The notes: a model not told the origin generated them from the letters alone. Positions 33,143 through 42,095 are shown, numbered from the stretch's first letter. The stretch is DNA of 64,000 bases from Kitasatospora aureofaciens (GCF_019192735.1 NZ_JAHTKP010000001.1:248001-312000); one strand, 5' to 3'. A program made the numbers and translations.

Positions 33143-35380
33143 TCAGCCGTTGCGGGCTGCCCCGGGGCCGGTGATCCGCTTCAGCAGCGGCAGCGTCGAG
33201 GCGATGATGCCCAGGGACGCGACCAGGCCGGCGGCCGTCAGCCCGTAGTAGAGCGCGCCCGGCGACACCAGGTCGTAACTCATCTGCGACTTGAGGAACA
33301 TGGCCGCCGCCGCGAAGCCCGTCCCGATCGAGATCGCCGACACCCCCAGCAGAGGCAGCGCGCTCTCCAGGCCGATCACCCGTTGCAGCAGGCGCAGCGG
33401 CGCCCCGGTCAGCCGCAGGATCGCGAACGGCCGCCTGCGGTCGGAGAGTCCGGCGACCACGCTCACCGCGAGGCTGCACCCGGCGATCGGCAGGGTGGTC
33501 AGCAGGACGACGTTCGCGAGCTGGCGCCAGCCCTGGAGTTGCTTCTGCGACTCGCTGCCCCAGTCGGCGGCCATCCTGGCCTCGTACGTCGGGTAGGCCG
33601 TGGTGAAGAGGGTCCGCAGCTGCTCCATGGCCGCCGACGAGCCGTCGGTGGTCGCGTAGATCAGCCGCACCGGCAGCCCGGCGACCTCCTGGGAGGAGAC
33701 CGGCGCGGTCGGCCACTCCTGGTTACTCGCCTCCTGAAGATCGACGAACTGCCAGAACGGGACGGCCGCGACGGCCGCTCCGGGCGCGCAGTGACCGACC
33801 ACCGGGATCTGCGCCAGCTCCGAGCAGAGCACGAGCGCGGGCGGGGGCATGGGCCGGGGGTCGTGCGGGTCCCTGCCGATCCCGGCCGGGTTGTCGTGCG
33901 CCAGCGCCAGGCCGCGAAACCCGGGAACGGCCCGGGCCGAGGCCAGGAGGCTCTCAGGCACGGCACCCATCGTCCGGGGACGGAACATGTCGAACGAGGG
34001 GGTGTGCACGACGGCCTTGCGCACCTCGGGATCGCCACTCAGGGAACCCCGGTTCGCGTTGATCGTGCCGATGACGCTCACCGTCGTGGTGACCACGAAC
34101 AGCGCCAGCACCAGGCCCGCCACGGATCGGAACCCGGCCTTCGGGTCGTCCGCCAGCCGGCGCACCGCGATCAGCGTGGCCGGACGGCTCGTCCGCCGGG
34201 CCACCCCCTGGGCGGCCGTCTTGGTGAGCCACGGCCCGGCGATCACCAGGCCCAGCATCACCAGCAGGAAGCCGGTCAGATAGGCCGCCGACTGCCCGTT
34301 GGTGGTCGGCGGCCGGTTGTCCACGAAGTAGCCGAGCTCACCGAGGCCCGCCACCAGCGGGATCAGTCGCCAGGCGCGCGGCGGCTTCGGGGTCACCCGG
34401 CGGGAGACGCCCAGCGGCGAGATGGTGACTCGGCGCAGCGCGACCCGGGCGGCGATCGCCGCCGCCACCGGCACGCCCAGCGCGGCTCCGAGCGCCTGAA
34501 GCGCGGTCAGGCTCAGGTCGGAGGCGAAGAACCGGTCCCCGGTGAACGGCACGGTGGCCACCAGCGGGCGCAGCGCGGCGTACACGCCGAAGCCGACGGC
34601 CGTACCGATCACCGACGCCACCGTTGACTCGACCGCCGAGACCACCGACACCTGCCCCGGGGTCGCGCCCACCAGGCGCATCGCGGCGAAGCGCTGTTCG
34701 CGGGTGGCGGCGGAGAGGCGGGTCGCGGTGCCGATGAAGATCAGCACCGGGAAGATCAGCGCGCCGGCCACCACGGTGAGGATGAGCGTCATCGCGTCGC
34801 CGCGCACGCCGTGGCCGTAGCAGTCGTTGTCGCACTCGGCCGGCAGGGTGGTGGCGATGGTCGTGATCTGCCCGGCCCTCGGGCCCGCCTTGACCTCGTC
34901 CATCGTGCGGCCGATGACCACCGACAGGCTGTCCGGGGAGGGCAGCGCGTCGTCGCCCAGGGTTCCGGCGAGCCGGCCGGGGAAGCGGTCGCCCAATTCG
35001 ACGGCCGGGACGTCGCGCAGCAGCTTTTCGAGGGCCGGCGAGGCGTAGTACTCGCCGGGGGCCGGCAACTTGCTCAGGCCCGGCGGGACCGGCGAGGTGG
35101 GCCCGGTCGGGGCGACCTCGGCCTCGAAGATCTCCTTGCCCTGGTAGAAGTCCCCGTGCGCGTACCACCAGAGCGGGTCGACCTGGGCCGTCTCGGTCCG
35201 GCTCTTGACCCCCGAATTCATCCAGAGCTGCCGCCCGTTGGCCTTGTCGATCGCGTTGACGCTCGCGAGCGTGGAGAGCAGCAGCCCGACGCCGATCGCC
35301 ACGGCCGCCACGATCATCATCAGCCGGGCGACGGCCTCCCGGCCGCCGCTGACGGCCAGGCGGAGCGAGAAGGCGATCAC
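33143..35380 (-). CDS. ABC transporter permease, FtsX/MacB type
   Basis: The start GTG 35380 overlaps the ATPase stop (GTGA). The ~745-residue protein has an N-terminal membrane helix (MMIVAAVAIGVGLLLSTLAS) and a large extracytoplasmic domain. An FtsX core has helices around TLILTVVAGALIFPVLIFIG and TREQRFAAMRLVGATPGQVS. A second half repeats this plan (SVAGLVLALFVVTTTVSVIG; RRPFAILRLTGAPLRLLQRV). The 'R...LRL.GA' cytoplasmic loops are typical of FtsX permeases. It works with the ATPase and is controlled by the PadR gene in the same operon. Such PadR-regulated exporters in actinomycetes often move antibiotics or peptides; the substrate is not evident. Confidence 0.85.
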   Translation of the reverse strand: MIAFSLRLAVSGGREAVARLMMIVAAVAIGVGLLLSTLASVNAIDKANGRQLWMNSGVKSRTETAQVDPLWWYAHGDFYQGKEIFEAEVAPTGPTSPVPPGLSKLPAPGEYYASPALEKLLRDVPAVELGDRFPGRLAGTLGDDALPSPDSLSVVIGRTMDEVKAGPRAGQITTIATTLPAECDNDCYGHGVRGDAMTLILTVVAGALIFPVLIFIGTATRLSAATREQRFAAMRLVGATPGQVSVVSAVESTVASVIGTAVGFGVYAALRPLVATVPFTGDRFFASDLSLTALQALGAALGVPVAAAIAARVALRRVTISPLGVSRRVTPKPPRAWRLIPLVAGLGELGYFVDNRPPTTNGQSAAYLTGFLLVMLGLVIAGPWLTKTAAQGVARRTSRPATLIAVRRLADDPKAGFRSVAGLVLALFVVTTTVSVIGTINANRGSLSGDPEVRKAVVHTPSFDMFRPRTMGAVPESLLASARAVPGFRGLALAHDNPAGIGRDPHDPRPMPPPALVLCSELAQIPVVGHCAPGAAVAAVPFWQFVDLQEASNQEWPTAPVSSQEVAGLPVRLIYATTDGSSAAMEQLRTLFTTAYPTYEARMAADWGSESQKQLQGWRQLANVVLLTTLPIAGCSLAVSVVAGLSDRRRPFAILRLTGAPLRLLQRVIGLESALPLLGVSAISIGTGFAAAAMFLKSQMSYDLVSPGALYYGLTAAGLVASLGIIASTLPLLKRITGPGAARNG

Positions 35381-36063
35381 GAGGCCACCGGCCCGGCGGA
35401 GAGCGTCCGGGCCTGGCCGTCGCGGACGATCGCCTCGCGGTCGGCGTAGGCGGCGACCCGGGGCTCGTGGGTGACCAGGATGACGGTGGTGCCCTGCTCG
35501 CGGGCCGAGGCGACCATCAGGTCCATCACCTGCTCGCCGGTCAGCGAGTCCAGGGCGCCGGTCGGCTCGTCGGCGAACAGCACCTGCGGGCGGGCCACCA
35601 GGCCGCGGGCCAGCGCGACGCGCTGCGCCTGACCGCCCGACAGCTCGCCGGAGCGGCGCTTCTCCAGGCCGTCCAGGCCGAGCCGGGCGAACCACGGCCG
35701 GGCCTCGGCCAGCGCGGCGGCGCGACGCACGCCGTTCAGCAGCAGCGGCAGGGCGACGTTCTCCTCCGCCGTCAACTCCGGTACCAGTTGGCCGAACTGG
35801 AACACGAACCCGAACCTGTCCCGGCGCAGGGCGCTGCGCTGGGCCTCGTTCATGGTGTCGAGCCGCTGCCCGTTGAAGTGCACCTCGCCCGAGTCGGGCA
35901 CCAGGATGCCCGCCAGACAGTGCAGCAACGTCGACTTGCCCGAGCCGCTCGGGCCCATGATGGCCAGCACCTCGCCGGCCTCGACGGACAGGCCGGCCCC
36001 GCGCAGGGCCGGGGTTTCGCCGAAGGCGAGGGCGATGTCGCGGGCCTCGATCACGGCGGTCAT
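35377..36063 (-). CDS. ABC transporter ATP-binding protein (MacB/LolD type)
   Basis: ATG 36063 overlaps the padR stop (ATGA). The 228-residue ATPase has Walker A (IMGPSGSGKSTLLHCLAG), a Q-loop (GFVFQFGQLVPELTA), the signature LSGGQAQRVALARGL, Walker B (VLFADEPTGALDS) and an H-loop (VILVTHEPRVAAYAD). It pairs with the downstream FtsX-type permease to form an exporter or mechanotransmission complex. All catalytic motifs are intact. Confidence 0.92.
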   Translation of the reverse strand: MTAVIEARDIALAFGETPALRGAGLSVEAGEVLAIMGPSGSGKSTLLHCLAGILVPDSGEVHFNGQRLDTMNEAQRSALRRDRFGFVFQFGQLVPELTAEENVALPLLLNGVRRAAALAEARPWFARLGLDGLEKRRSGELSGGQAQRVALARGLVARPQVLFADEPTGALDSLTGEQVMDLMVASAREQGTTVILVTHEPRVAAYADREAIVRDGQARTLSAGPVAS

Positions 36064-36584
36064 GAGCGCACCGCCTCGGCCAGCGCGTCCAGGCGGGCGG
36101 TGGTGAGGTCGATCCAGCGCAGGTCCGCGTCCAGGTGGAACAGGCCGTGGTCGGCGAGCAGGGCGTCCACCAGGGCGCCGGTGCGGCGCAGTTCGGTGAG
36201 CTCGCGCATCCGGCGCAGGTGGGCGGCGCGCTGGGCGTCCAGGTACTCCTCGGCGTCGCGGCCCAGCATCAGGGCCAGCACCACCTTGGTGAACAGCACG
36301 CTCTGCAGGTTGGGTTCGGGCGCGACCGGGTCCTTGAGCCAGGTCTCGAACTCCGTCACCCCCGCCTCGGTGATCACGTAGCGCTTGCGCTCGGGGCCGT
36401 CGCCGGGCTCGGCCTCGCCGGCGACCACCTTGCCGTCGCGGGCCAGCCGGCCGAGCGTCGCGTACACCTGGCCGTACGGGAGGGGTTTCCCGCGGCCGAA
36501 GAAGGCGTCGTAGTCGCGCTTGAGGTCGTAGCCATGGCTGGGCTCGCGCTCCAGCAGGCCCAACAGGGTCAAGGGAACACTCAT
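36060..36584 (-). CDS. PadR-family transcriptional regulator
   Basis: The 174-residue protein has the PadR winged helix (LTLLGLLEREPSHGYDLKRD, PLPYGQVYATLGRLARDGKV) and a C-terminal dimerisation helix domain (LTELRRTGALVDALLADHGL). It begins at ATG 36584. No ribosome site precedes this start, so translation may be leaderless or use a non-standard signal. It heads the padR-ATPase-permease operon with 4-nt overlaps, so it probably represses the operon and is relieved by the transported ligand. An inverted TATAC/GTATA motif lies just upstream. Confidence 0.88.
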   Translation of the reverse strand: MSVPLTLLGLLEREPSHGYDLKRDYDAFFGRGKPLPYGQVYATLGRLARDGKVVAGEAEPGDGPERKRYVITEAGVTEFETWLKDPVAPEPNLQSVLFTKVVLALMLGRDAEEYLDAQRAAHLRRMRELTELRRTGALVDALLADHGLFHLDADLRWIDLTTARLDALAEAVRS

Positions 36585-36605
36585 GGGAGGAGCATATCCC
36601 ACGCG

Positions 36606-36622
36606 TATACCCTGAGTGTATA
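36606..36622. promoter_or_regulatory. Candidate PadR operator / AT-rich promoter
   Basis: TATAC and GTATA (36606-36610 and 36618-36622) form an inverted repeat spaced by 7 nt, 22-38 nt upstream of padR. Another AT-rich patch (GAATATAG) follows at about 36631. Dyads of this kind at the promoter are typical of autoregulated padR genes. Confidence 0.45.
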
Positions 36623-36836
36623 TCTGGCGAGAATATAGCTCTGACCTGAGGAAACCCCTTAGGCAGGCGCGGGTGGGCAGGGCTTGTAGCGGGCCGAACA
36701 CCCCGGTTCGGCGGGCACCCGCCCCGGTCGTACGCCCCCGCACGGCTCTTGTGCCCGAGTAAGCGTCGGGTGGACATTGGGTAACGGAACGCGGCCCACC
36801 ACCGCACCACCCCAACACCTCTGAGGAGCCGTCATC

Positions 36837-37490
36837 GTGTCCAGCAGCCCCCGCCCGGTCCGGCCCGCGTCGCTCCTGCGCCGTGTCGGCCGCCGGCTGC
36901 GGCGGGTCGTCGGCGGACAGGGGGAGCCGCTCGTCCGGGCCGTCGACCGCGCCCGTGCCCGGGCCTGGGTCCTCGCCGCCCTGGGACTGCTGGTCGCCGT
37001 CGCCCTCTCCGTCGCCGGAGCCCTGGTCAGCTACCGCGCCGCCGCACCCGGGGCAGACGCCGACCGCGGGCGGCTCCACCAGGTCGACGCCGTGGTGCTG
37101 AGTGCGCCCCAACAGGGCACCGCCGGCAGCCGGTTCGCCGACGGGTACGAAAGCCGCGTCGACGCCGAGGCCGCCTGGACCTACCCCGCCGGACACCCGC
37201 ACAGCGGCGTCGTCCAGGCACCCCGCGCGGCCACCGCCGGCACGGTCGTCCGCATCTGGGTCGACCCCGACGGCGCCGTCGCCACTCCCCCGCTCGACCG
37301 CGCCGCCCGCGCCGTCTCCGCCGCCTGCGCCGGCGCCGGCGGGCTGCTCGCCCTGCTGGCCCTCCTCGTCCTCGGCCTCCGGCTCCGGCTCCGGGCGCTC
37401 GACCGACGGGCCGACGCAGCCTGGGCCCGCTCCTGGGCCCGGCTCGAACCGCTCTGGAGCGGCCGGCCCTGCCATCGCCACGAGGACTGA
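36837..37490 (+). CDS. Rv1733c-like two-helix membrane protein
   Basis: GTG 36837 follows GAGGAG by about 9 nt. The 217-residue protein has an Arg-rich N-terminal cytoplasmic tail and a membrane helix (AWVLAALGLLVAVALSVAGA). An extracytoplasmic domain of about 85 residues includes AAWTYPAGHPHSGVVQAP and GTVVRIWVDPDGAVATPP. A second helix (GAGGLLALLALLVLGLRLRL) and a short basic tail close it. This layout is that of the actinobacterial Rv1733c family, of unknown function. Its 3' neighbour is a lipoprotein gene 60 nt away. Confidence 0.7.
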   Translation: MSSSPRPVRPASLLRRVGRRLRRVVGGQGEPLVRAVDRARARAWVLAALGLLVAVALSVAGALVSYRAAAPGADADRGRLHQVDAVVLSAPQQGTAGSRFADGYESRVDAEAAWTYPAGHPHSGVVQAPRAATAGTVVRIWVDPDGAVATPPLDRAARAVSAACAGAGGLLALLALLVLGLRLRLRALDRRADAAWARSWARLEPLWSGRPCHRHED

Positions 37491-37550
37491 AACCGGCGGC
37501 GGCCGAACCGCGTCTCCCCCGGCAGTCAATCCGTACTCGGGGGAACGAAC

Positions 37551-38111
37551 ATGAACAACCGTCGCACCGCTGTGGCCGCCGCGCTCGCGCTGGGCCTGGC
37601 CGCACTCGTCACGGCCTGTGGGCCGGACGACCCGGCCCCCGCGCCCGCCGCGGCGCCGCCCGCGGCCACCACCGCGGCCCCTGCCTCACCGGCACCGACC
37701 GCGAGCGCGGCGCCGACCGCGACCCCGGCCACGCCGACCACGCCGGCGCCGACGGCCTCGGAGGCCGTCAAGCCCTGCCACCAGGACCCGGCGCAGCCGG
37801 AGACCGTCAAGCTCGACTCGGCCACGACCGGCGGCGGGGTGACGAAGGTGAACCTGACGCCGGTGAGCTGCACGTACAAGGTCAGCAACGAGGAGGCCGT
37901 CGCCTACACGCCGACCGGCGACGCGGCGAGCTACGTGCTGGCGAAGAACGCGGTGGTGCAGGTCATCGAGTTCAGCGGGAAGGGCACGAAGGAGCGCACG
38001 ATCACGCCTACCGAACTGCCGACGTACAAGCTCGCCAGTACCCCGTACTTCACGATCCACCGCGACGCGCAGGGGAAGGTGACGGCGATGAAGGAGATCT
38101 ACCACCCGTAA
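37551..38111 (+). CDS. Lipoprotein with Ala/Pro/Thr-rich linker
   Basis: The signal peptide ends in a lipobox (AALVTAC), so the mature protein should be lipid-anchored outside. Residues ~25-75 are a low-complexity Pro/Ala/Thr linker, and the globular C-terminal domain covers ~80-186 (TSEAVKPCHQDPAQPETVKL; VTKVNLTPVSCTYKVSNEEA; GKVTAMKEIYHP). Two Cys in that domain (KPCHQ, VSCTY) may form a disulfide. GGGGGAACG precedes the ATG. I do not recognise a function. Confidence 0.7.
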   Translation: MNNRRTAVAAALALGLAALVTACGPDDPAPAPAAAPPAATTAAPASPAPTASAAPTATPATPTTPAPTASEAVKPCHQDPAQPETVKLDSATTGGGVTKVNLTPVSCTYKVSNEEAVAYTPTGDAASYVLAKNAVVQVIEFSGKGTKERTITPTELPTYKLASTPYFTIHRDAQGKVTAMKEIYHP

Positions 38112-38139
38112 GCAGGGAAGGTGCCCAAAGGGCCTCTCC

Positions 38140-38817
38140 TCACGCTCCGTTGGGGTGGGACCAGGGCGGGGTGGTCCGGCTGGGGCGGTGGAGGAGGGCG
38201 GCGACCGTGACGAGGAGGGCCAGGGCCAGCGCCAGCGCCGTCGGGACGTTCGCGTCGAGGACGAGGACGGCGCCCACCAGGGCTCCGGCGAACATCCAGA
38301 GGGCGGAGGCGAGTCGTCGGGGGCCGGTGCGGTCGGCGGCGAGGGCGGTGATCGTCATGGTCAGCACGGTCGTCGTCAGGTCGGGCACCTTGAGCGAGCG
38401 GACCACCGCGTTCTGGCCTCCCATCGCCAGGCCGAGCAGGCCGATCAGGGTGTAGCGGGCCGGGTCGGCGGTGTGGCCGGCCGCCGCGGCCAGGACGGTG
38501 CTCACCCCGACGAGCACCGCCTGGACGGCGACGGCGGCCCGGAGCAGCCGCCCGCGGTGGTCGGGCAGCCGCTCGGCGAGCCGGCCGCCGGCCAGCGCGC
38601 CGAGCAGGAAGGCGGCGAGGGCGGTGAGCGAGGCGGTCGCGGAGAGGTTGGCGGCACCGACCAGAGCGAAGGCGAGGAAGACCACGTTGCCGGTCATGTT
38701 GGCGACGAAGACATGGCCGAGCGTGAGGTAGCTGACTGCGTCCACGACGCCGGTGACGAAAGTGAGCACCAGCAGCATCGGCACGAGCGGCCCGTGCTTG
38801 GGGTCGGGTGTGAGCAT
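38140..38817 (-). CDS. DUF1275 (YoaK family) membrane protein
   Basis: The 225-residue protein has about six predicted membrane helices and the family opening LVLTFVTGVVDAVSYLTLGH followed by VFVANMTGNVVFL. ALMGG-type motif variants occur in LGLAMGGQNAVVRS and DLTTTVLTMTITALAAD. The DUF1275 family is widespread and resembles transporters, but its substrate is unknown. The ATG follows GGGAGG. It converges with the lipoprotein gene across 28 nt, which contain a small GCCC/GGGC hairpin. It is followed upstream by mgtC in the same direction. Confidence 0.85.
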   Translation of the reverse strand: MLTPDPKHGPLVPMLLVLTFVTGVVDAVSYLTLGHVFVANMTGNVVFLAFALVGAANLSATASLTALAAFLLGALAGGRLAERLPDHRGRLLRAAVAVQAVLVGVSTVLAAAAGHTADPARYTLIGLLGLAMGGQNAVVRSLKVPDLTTTVLTMTITALAADRTGPRRLASALWMFAGALVGAVLVLDANVPTALALALALLVTVAALLHRPSRTTPPWSHPNGA

Positions 38818-38862
38818 CGGGCCTCCCGGTCGGTCGTGTGACGGCGCTTCCGTTCTACTCCC

Positions 38863-39597
38863 TCATGCGAGCGCCGCTTGGCTCGGGTCGTCCGGTTCGT
38901 CCTCCAGGTGCCAGTGCAGGTCGCGGACGCCCGGTTCGAGGGAGAGCCGGCTGACGACCTGTTCCAACGCAGGGGCGACCTGGCCGGTGATGGCCACGGT
39001 GGCGCGCAGGCTGGTGGCCTCGCCGTGGTCGGCGCGGCGGGCGCGCAGGCCGGTGGGGGCGAGTCCGGAGGCGCCGAGGGCCTGGAGCAGCAGGGCGCGG
39101 ATGTGGCTCTCGGACTTGCGCTCGCACTCCAGGTGGACGGTGGCGCGGACGGTGGAGTCCGGGTCGCTGCCGGACTGCGGGGCGCGGTCGAGCAGTCGGC
39201 CGGCCGGGCGCAGCACCAGGTGGACGGCGAGCACGGCGAGCGTGCCGAGGACCGCCAGTTCCAGCTTGCCGGAGGCGGCGAGCACCCCGACCGCGGCCGA
39301 ACACCACAGGGTGGCGGCGGTGTTGAGGCCGCGGACACCGGCGCCGTCGCGCAGGATGACGCCACCGCCGAGGAAGCCGATGCCGGAGACGACGTAGGAG
39401 GCGACCCGGGTCGGGCTGCCGGCGTCGCCGATGGCCTCGCTGTACAGGACGAACAAGGTGGCCCCGGCGGCGACCAGGGCGTTGGTGCGCAGGCCGGCCA
39501 TCCGGGCCCGCCACTGGCGCTCGACGCCGATGAGCCCGCCGCAGGCGACGCCGGTGGCGAGCCGGATCAGGAAGTCGACGGTGGTCAGGGTGTGCAC
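38863..39597 (-). CDS. MgtC/SapB family membrane protein
   Basis: GTG 39597 has GGAGG about 7 nt upstream. Residues ~1-145 hold four to five membrane helices with the MgtC core: TGVACGGLIGVERQWRARM, GLRTNALVAAGATLFV, and SGIGFLGGGVILRDG followed by GLNTAATLWCSAAVG. A C-terminal ACT-like cytoplasmic domain (~150-244) includes ESHIRALLLQALGASG and SLEPGVRDLHWHLED. MgtC proteins are associated with magnesium stress and F-ATPase regulation. It lies downstream of an NRAMP-related transporter of the Mg-linked kind, 103 nt away on the same strand, so the two may act in one ion response. Confidence 0.88.
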   Translation of the reverse strand: MHTLTTVDFLIRLATGVACGGLIGVERQWRARMAGLRTNALVAAGATLFVLYSEAIGDAGSPTRVASYVVSGIGFLGGGVILRDGAGVRGLNTAATLWCSAAVGVLAASGKLELAVLGTLAVLAVHLVLRPAGRLLDRAPQSGSDPDSTVRATVHLECERKSESHIRALLLQALGASGLAPTGLRARRADHGEATSLRATVAITGQVAPALEQVVSRLSLEPGVRDLHWHLEDEPDDPSQAALA

Positions 39598-39700
39598 GGC
39601 GGCACCTCCTTCGGGATCGCGGGAATCACGCGGGAAAGCGGAACGGACGGGCGGCGGGCTCGCTGCCCACCACCCGTCCGTGCGGGGTGTCTCCGGTGGC

Positions 39701-41347
39701 TCAGTGGCTCAGTGCGGTCTGCACGATCTTGATGATGACCATGATCATCGCAACCAGCAGGTAGGCGCGCAGGGCACCCATGCCGACCTTGCGGGCGGTG
39801 GACATGACCGGCTTCTCCAGGGTCTCCAGCGGGGGCATCCGCCAGGTCTCGCGGCCGGTGCGGTCGATCGGGTCCTCCTTGGTGCCCCGGCGGCCGAAGG
39901 TGAAGAAGTACCCGGCGACCAGGACGCCCGCCACGCCGCAGCCGGCCATGATCCACAGGATCGCGTCGGAGCTGATGTCCGGCCAGACCACGGCGGCGGT
40001 CAGGATGAGCGACAGCATGACCAGGACGCCGACCACGGCCGAGGTGAAGGCGTTGGTCTTCGGACCGTTGACCCACGGGCCGAGGACGGCCTTGTCGTTG
40101 CAGAGCAGCAGCAGGAAGACGGTGGCGGAGGGCAGCAGGACACCGGCCAGCACCTGGACGAACTGCGTCATCAGGCCCTGGGTGTAGCCGGTGGACAGCA
40201 GGGTGATCGCGGCGGCGACCACGACCAGGCCGGCGTAGATCCCGTAGAAGCCCTTGGCGCCCTTGACGCCCCGGTGCAGGGAGTGCTTGATGCCGAAGAC
40301 GTCGCCGATGGCGTAGGCGGTGGACAGCGATACGGCGAAGGCGCCGATGATCGAGGCGTCCAGCAGGGCGATGGCGAAGAGCACGCCCGCCAGGTGGCCG
40401 GCCTTGTCCTCGATGCCCTTGGCTACCGCGGCCGCGTCCGAGAACTGGCCGAAGCCGTCGGTGCCCGCGAAGGCAGCGGCCGTGAGGCCCATCATCGCGG
40501 CGGCGCCGACGATGACCACTGCGATGCCGATCCACAGGTCGACCTTCTCGTACTTCATGAAACGCGGGGTGATGCGCTTGTCGATGACGTACGACTGCTG
40601 GAAGAACAGCTGCCACGGGGCGACGGTGGTGCCGACGATGGAGACGATCACCAGCATCACGGCCGCGAGCTCGCCCGAGCCGCCCGGCATGCTCGGCACC
40701 ACGAAGTCGTGCGCCATCTGCGAGGTCTTCGGGTGGACCATGAAGTAGATCGGCACCAGCAGCAGCGAGCCGACGCAGAGCGTGACCGCGACGCGCTCGA
40801 AGCGCTGGAAGGAGCCGGTGAACGCCGACGCGATGATGATCGCGGCGGCCAGCACCACCGCGGCGACCTTGGGCAGGCCCAGGTAGCCGGCCGCGAGGGT
40901 GACGCCGATGAACTCGGTCACCAGGGTCAGGGCGTTGAGCAGGAACAGGTCGATGACGCTGAACGCGCCCCAGAACTTGCCGAAGCGCTCCAGGATGAGC
41001 CGCGCGTGGCCGACGCCGGTGACGGCGCCGAGACGCAGCACCATCTCCTGGTTGACGTACAGCACGGGGACGAGCATGAGCAGCGTCCACAGCAGCTGGG
41101 TGCCGTAGTTCTGACCCGCCTGCCCGTAGGTGGAGAAGGCGCCGGCGTCGTTGTCGCCGACCATCACGATCAGGCCGGGGCCGATGATCGCGAGCAGCGT
41201 CTTCACTCTTGCGGACAGCCCCTGGCGCGGGGCGTCGTCATCGAGCCGGATGGTGCCGAGGGCACCCTTGATGTCGCCGACATGGGCGTCGTCCAGCACC
41301 GCGGTGCGAGCGGTGGGAACCTGCGGGTCCAGCATCACGTTGGCCAT
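39701..41347 (-). CDS. NRAMP-related metal transporter (NRMT-like, possible Mg2+/Mn2+)
   Basis: The 548-residue protein has the LeuT-fold layout with about 11-12 helices. In helix 1 the usual DPGN metal motif is replaced by VGDNDAGAFSTYGQAG (D65-N66-D67-A68-G69). Helix 6 lies around LLDASIIGAFAVSLSTAYA, without the usual methionine-containing MPH motif. This pattern fits the NRAMP-related magnesium transporter branch rather than classical Mn/Fe NRAMPs. The ATG follows GGGGAGG, with a CCCCCT/AGGGGG hairpin immediately upstream in the leader. mgtC follows on the same strand, supporting a magnesium connection. Substrate choice is inferred from motif and context only. Confidence 0.8.
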   Translation of the reverse strand: MANVMLDPQVPTARTAVLDDAHVGDIKGALGTIRLDDDAPRQGLSARVKTLLAIIGPGLIVMVGDNDAGAFSTYGQAGQNYGTQLLWTLLMLVPVLYVNQEMVLRLGAVTGVGHARLILERFGKFWGAFSVIDLFLLNALTLVTEFIGVTLAAGYLGLPKVAAVVLAAAIIIASAFTGSFQRFERVAVTLCVGSLLLVPIYFMVHPKTSQMAHDFVVPSMPGGSGELAAVMLVIVSIVGTTVAPWQLFFQQSYVIDKRITPRFMKYEKVDLWIGIAVVIVGAAAMMGLTAAAFAGTDGFGQFSDAAAVAKGIEDKAGHLAGVLFAIALLDASIIGAFAVSLSTAYAIGDVFGIKHSLHRGVKGAKGFYGIYAGLVVVAAAITLLSTGYTQGLMTQFVQVLAGVLLPSATVFLLLLCNDKAVLGPWVNGPKTNAFTSAVVGVLVMLSLILTAAVVWPDISSDAILWIMAGCGVAGVLVAGYFFTFGRRGTKEDPIDRTGRETWRMPPLETLEKPVMSTARKVGMGALRAYLLVAMIMVIIKIVQTALSH

Positions 41348-41362
41348 GGTGGAGCCTCCCCG

Positions 41363-41380
41363 CCCCCTGCCTTGAGGGGG
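41363..41380 (-). promoter_or_regulatory. Leader hairpin next to the NRAMP-like ribosome site
   Basis: CCCCCT and AGGGGG pair around 6 nt, and a second C-run just upstream could pair alternatively with the G-run. The hairpin abuts GGGGAGG, so it could gate translation. I could not match it to a known riboswitch. Confidence 0.35.
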
Positions 41381-42044
41381 CCTTCAGGGGGCACGCAGCA
41401 GCAATCCTCCCTGCGGGCGCACAGCATCGGACGGCCGCACGGCAGCATGAGCCGGCTCGGGGCGGGCTCGGGTGCCGTGATGGCATGACGATACGTCAGA
41501 CGGCTTGCGTCAGGGCGAGGTTGAGCGCATCGCAGAGCGAGGCGCAGCGCAGGACGAAGCGTCGGGTGAACGCGCAGGGAAGGTTGTTACCGCGTGCCGG
41601 AGGTGTTCGAGAGCAAGCGGGGGTAGGGGCAACTATGGCCCGGACTACTGGAGTCCATGTTTCTCGCCTCCTCCCGGCCGGGGGCGCACCGTCTGTGCGC
41701 CGCGTCACGACACGGCAAGGAGCACACCGGTCCGCCGGACCGGTACACCCCAACTCGTCAGAGCTTTGGCACTTCACGGCGTAATCCCCGGACGCAATCG
41801 GTCCTGCGGGGAAGCCACTTGGGATCAACCCTTAACTCGGGAAGATCTGTCCTGAACCTGGGCGTCTCTCGACGTCGTCGGGTCAGTGGCCTGTGTCCGT
41901 GAAGACGCCTCACCGAACGAGGTGCCTTTTCAAACCTCGAAAAGCATAGACCCTCCCGCGGTGGCGCCGTGCAGCTTTTCAGGTCATCTTCGACAGCTTT
42001 GTAGAACCTTGACCAAATCTGCACGGCTCGGCGCACCCCTTCCG

Positions 42045-42068
42045 GCATATATAGTTCATCGACATATG
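42045..42068 (+). promoter_or_regulatory. AT-rich promoter with CATAT/ATATG dyad
   Basis: CATATATAG and GACATATG flank about 10 nt, forming a CATAT/ATATG inverted repeat 30-50 nt before the ATPase start. TATATA can serve as a -10 box; the -35 is unclear. It may be the operator for an unlinked regulator. Confidence 0.4.
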
Positions 42069-42095
42069 CAGCTGAACAGCTCACGAGGGGGAAGT

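Larger units (their letters stand above)
41348..42095. other. Long divergent intergenic region with regulatory signals
   Basis: These 748 nt separate the NRAMP-like gene (-) from the ABC ATPase gene (+). I found no convincing gene. It contains a hairpin next to the NRAMP ribosome site (41363-41380), a 13-nt palindrome TGACG-ATA-CGTCA (41486-41498) that may be an operator, and an AT-rich promoter region near 42045. Confidence 0.5.

Noticed and set aside
41348..41500. M-box (ykoK) or yybP-ykoY riboswitch upstream of the NRAMP-like gene
   Set aside because: Fragments such as GAGGCTCC and GCTGCTGC occur but in the wrong order relative to the M-box consensus, so I kept only a generic hairpin.
41485..41902. 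Short frames in the NRAMP-ABC intergenic region
   Set aside because: No ribosome sites, no codon bias and no recognisable domains.
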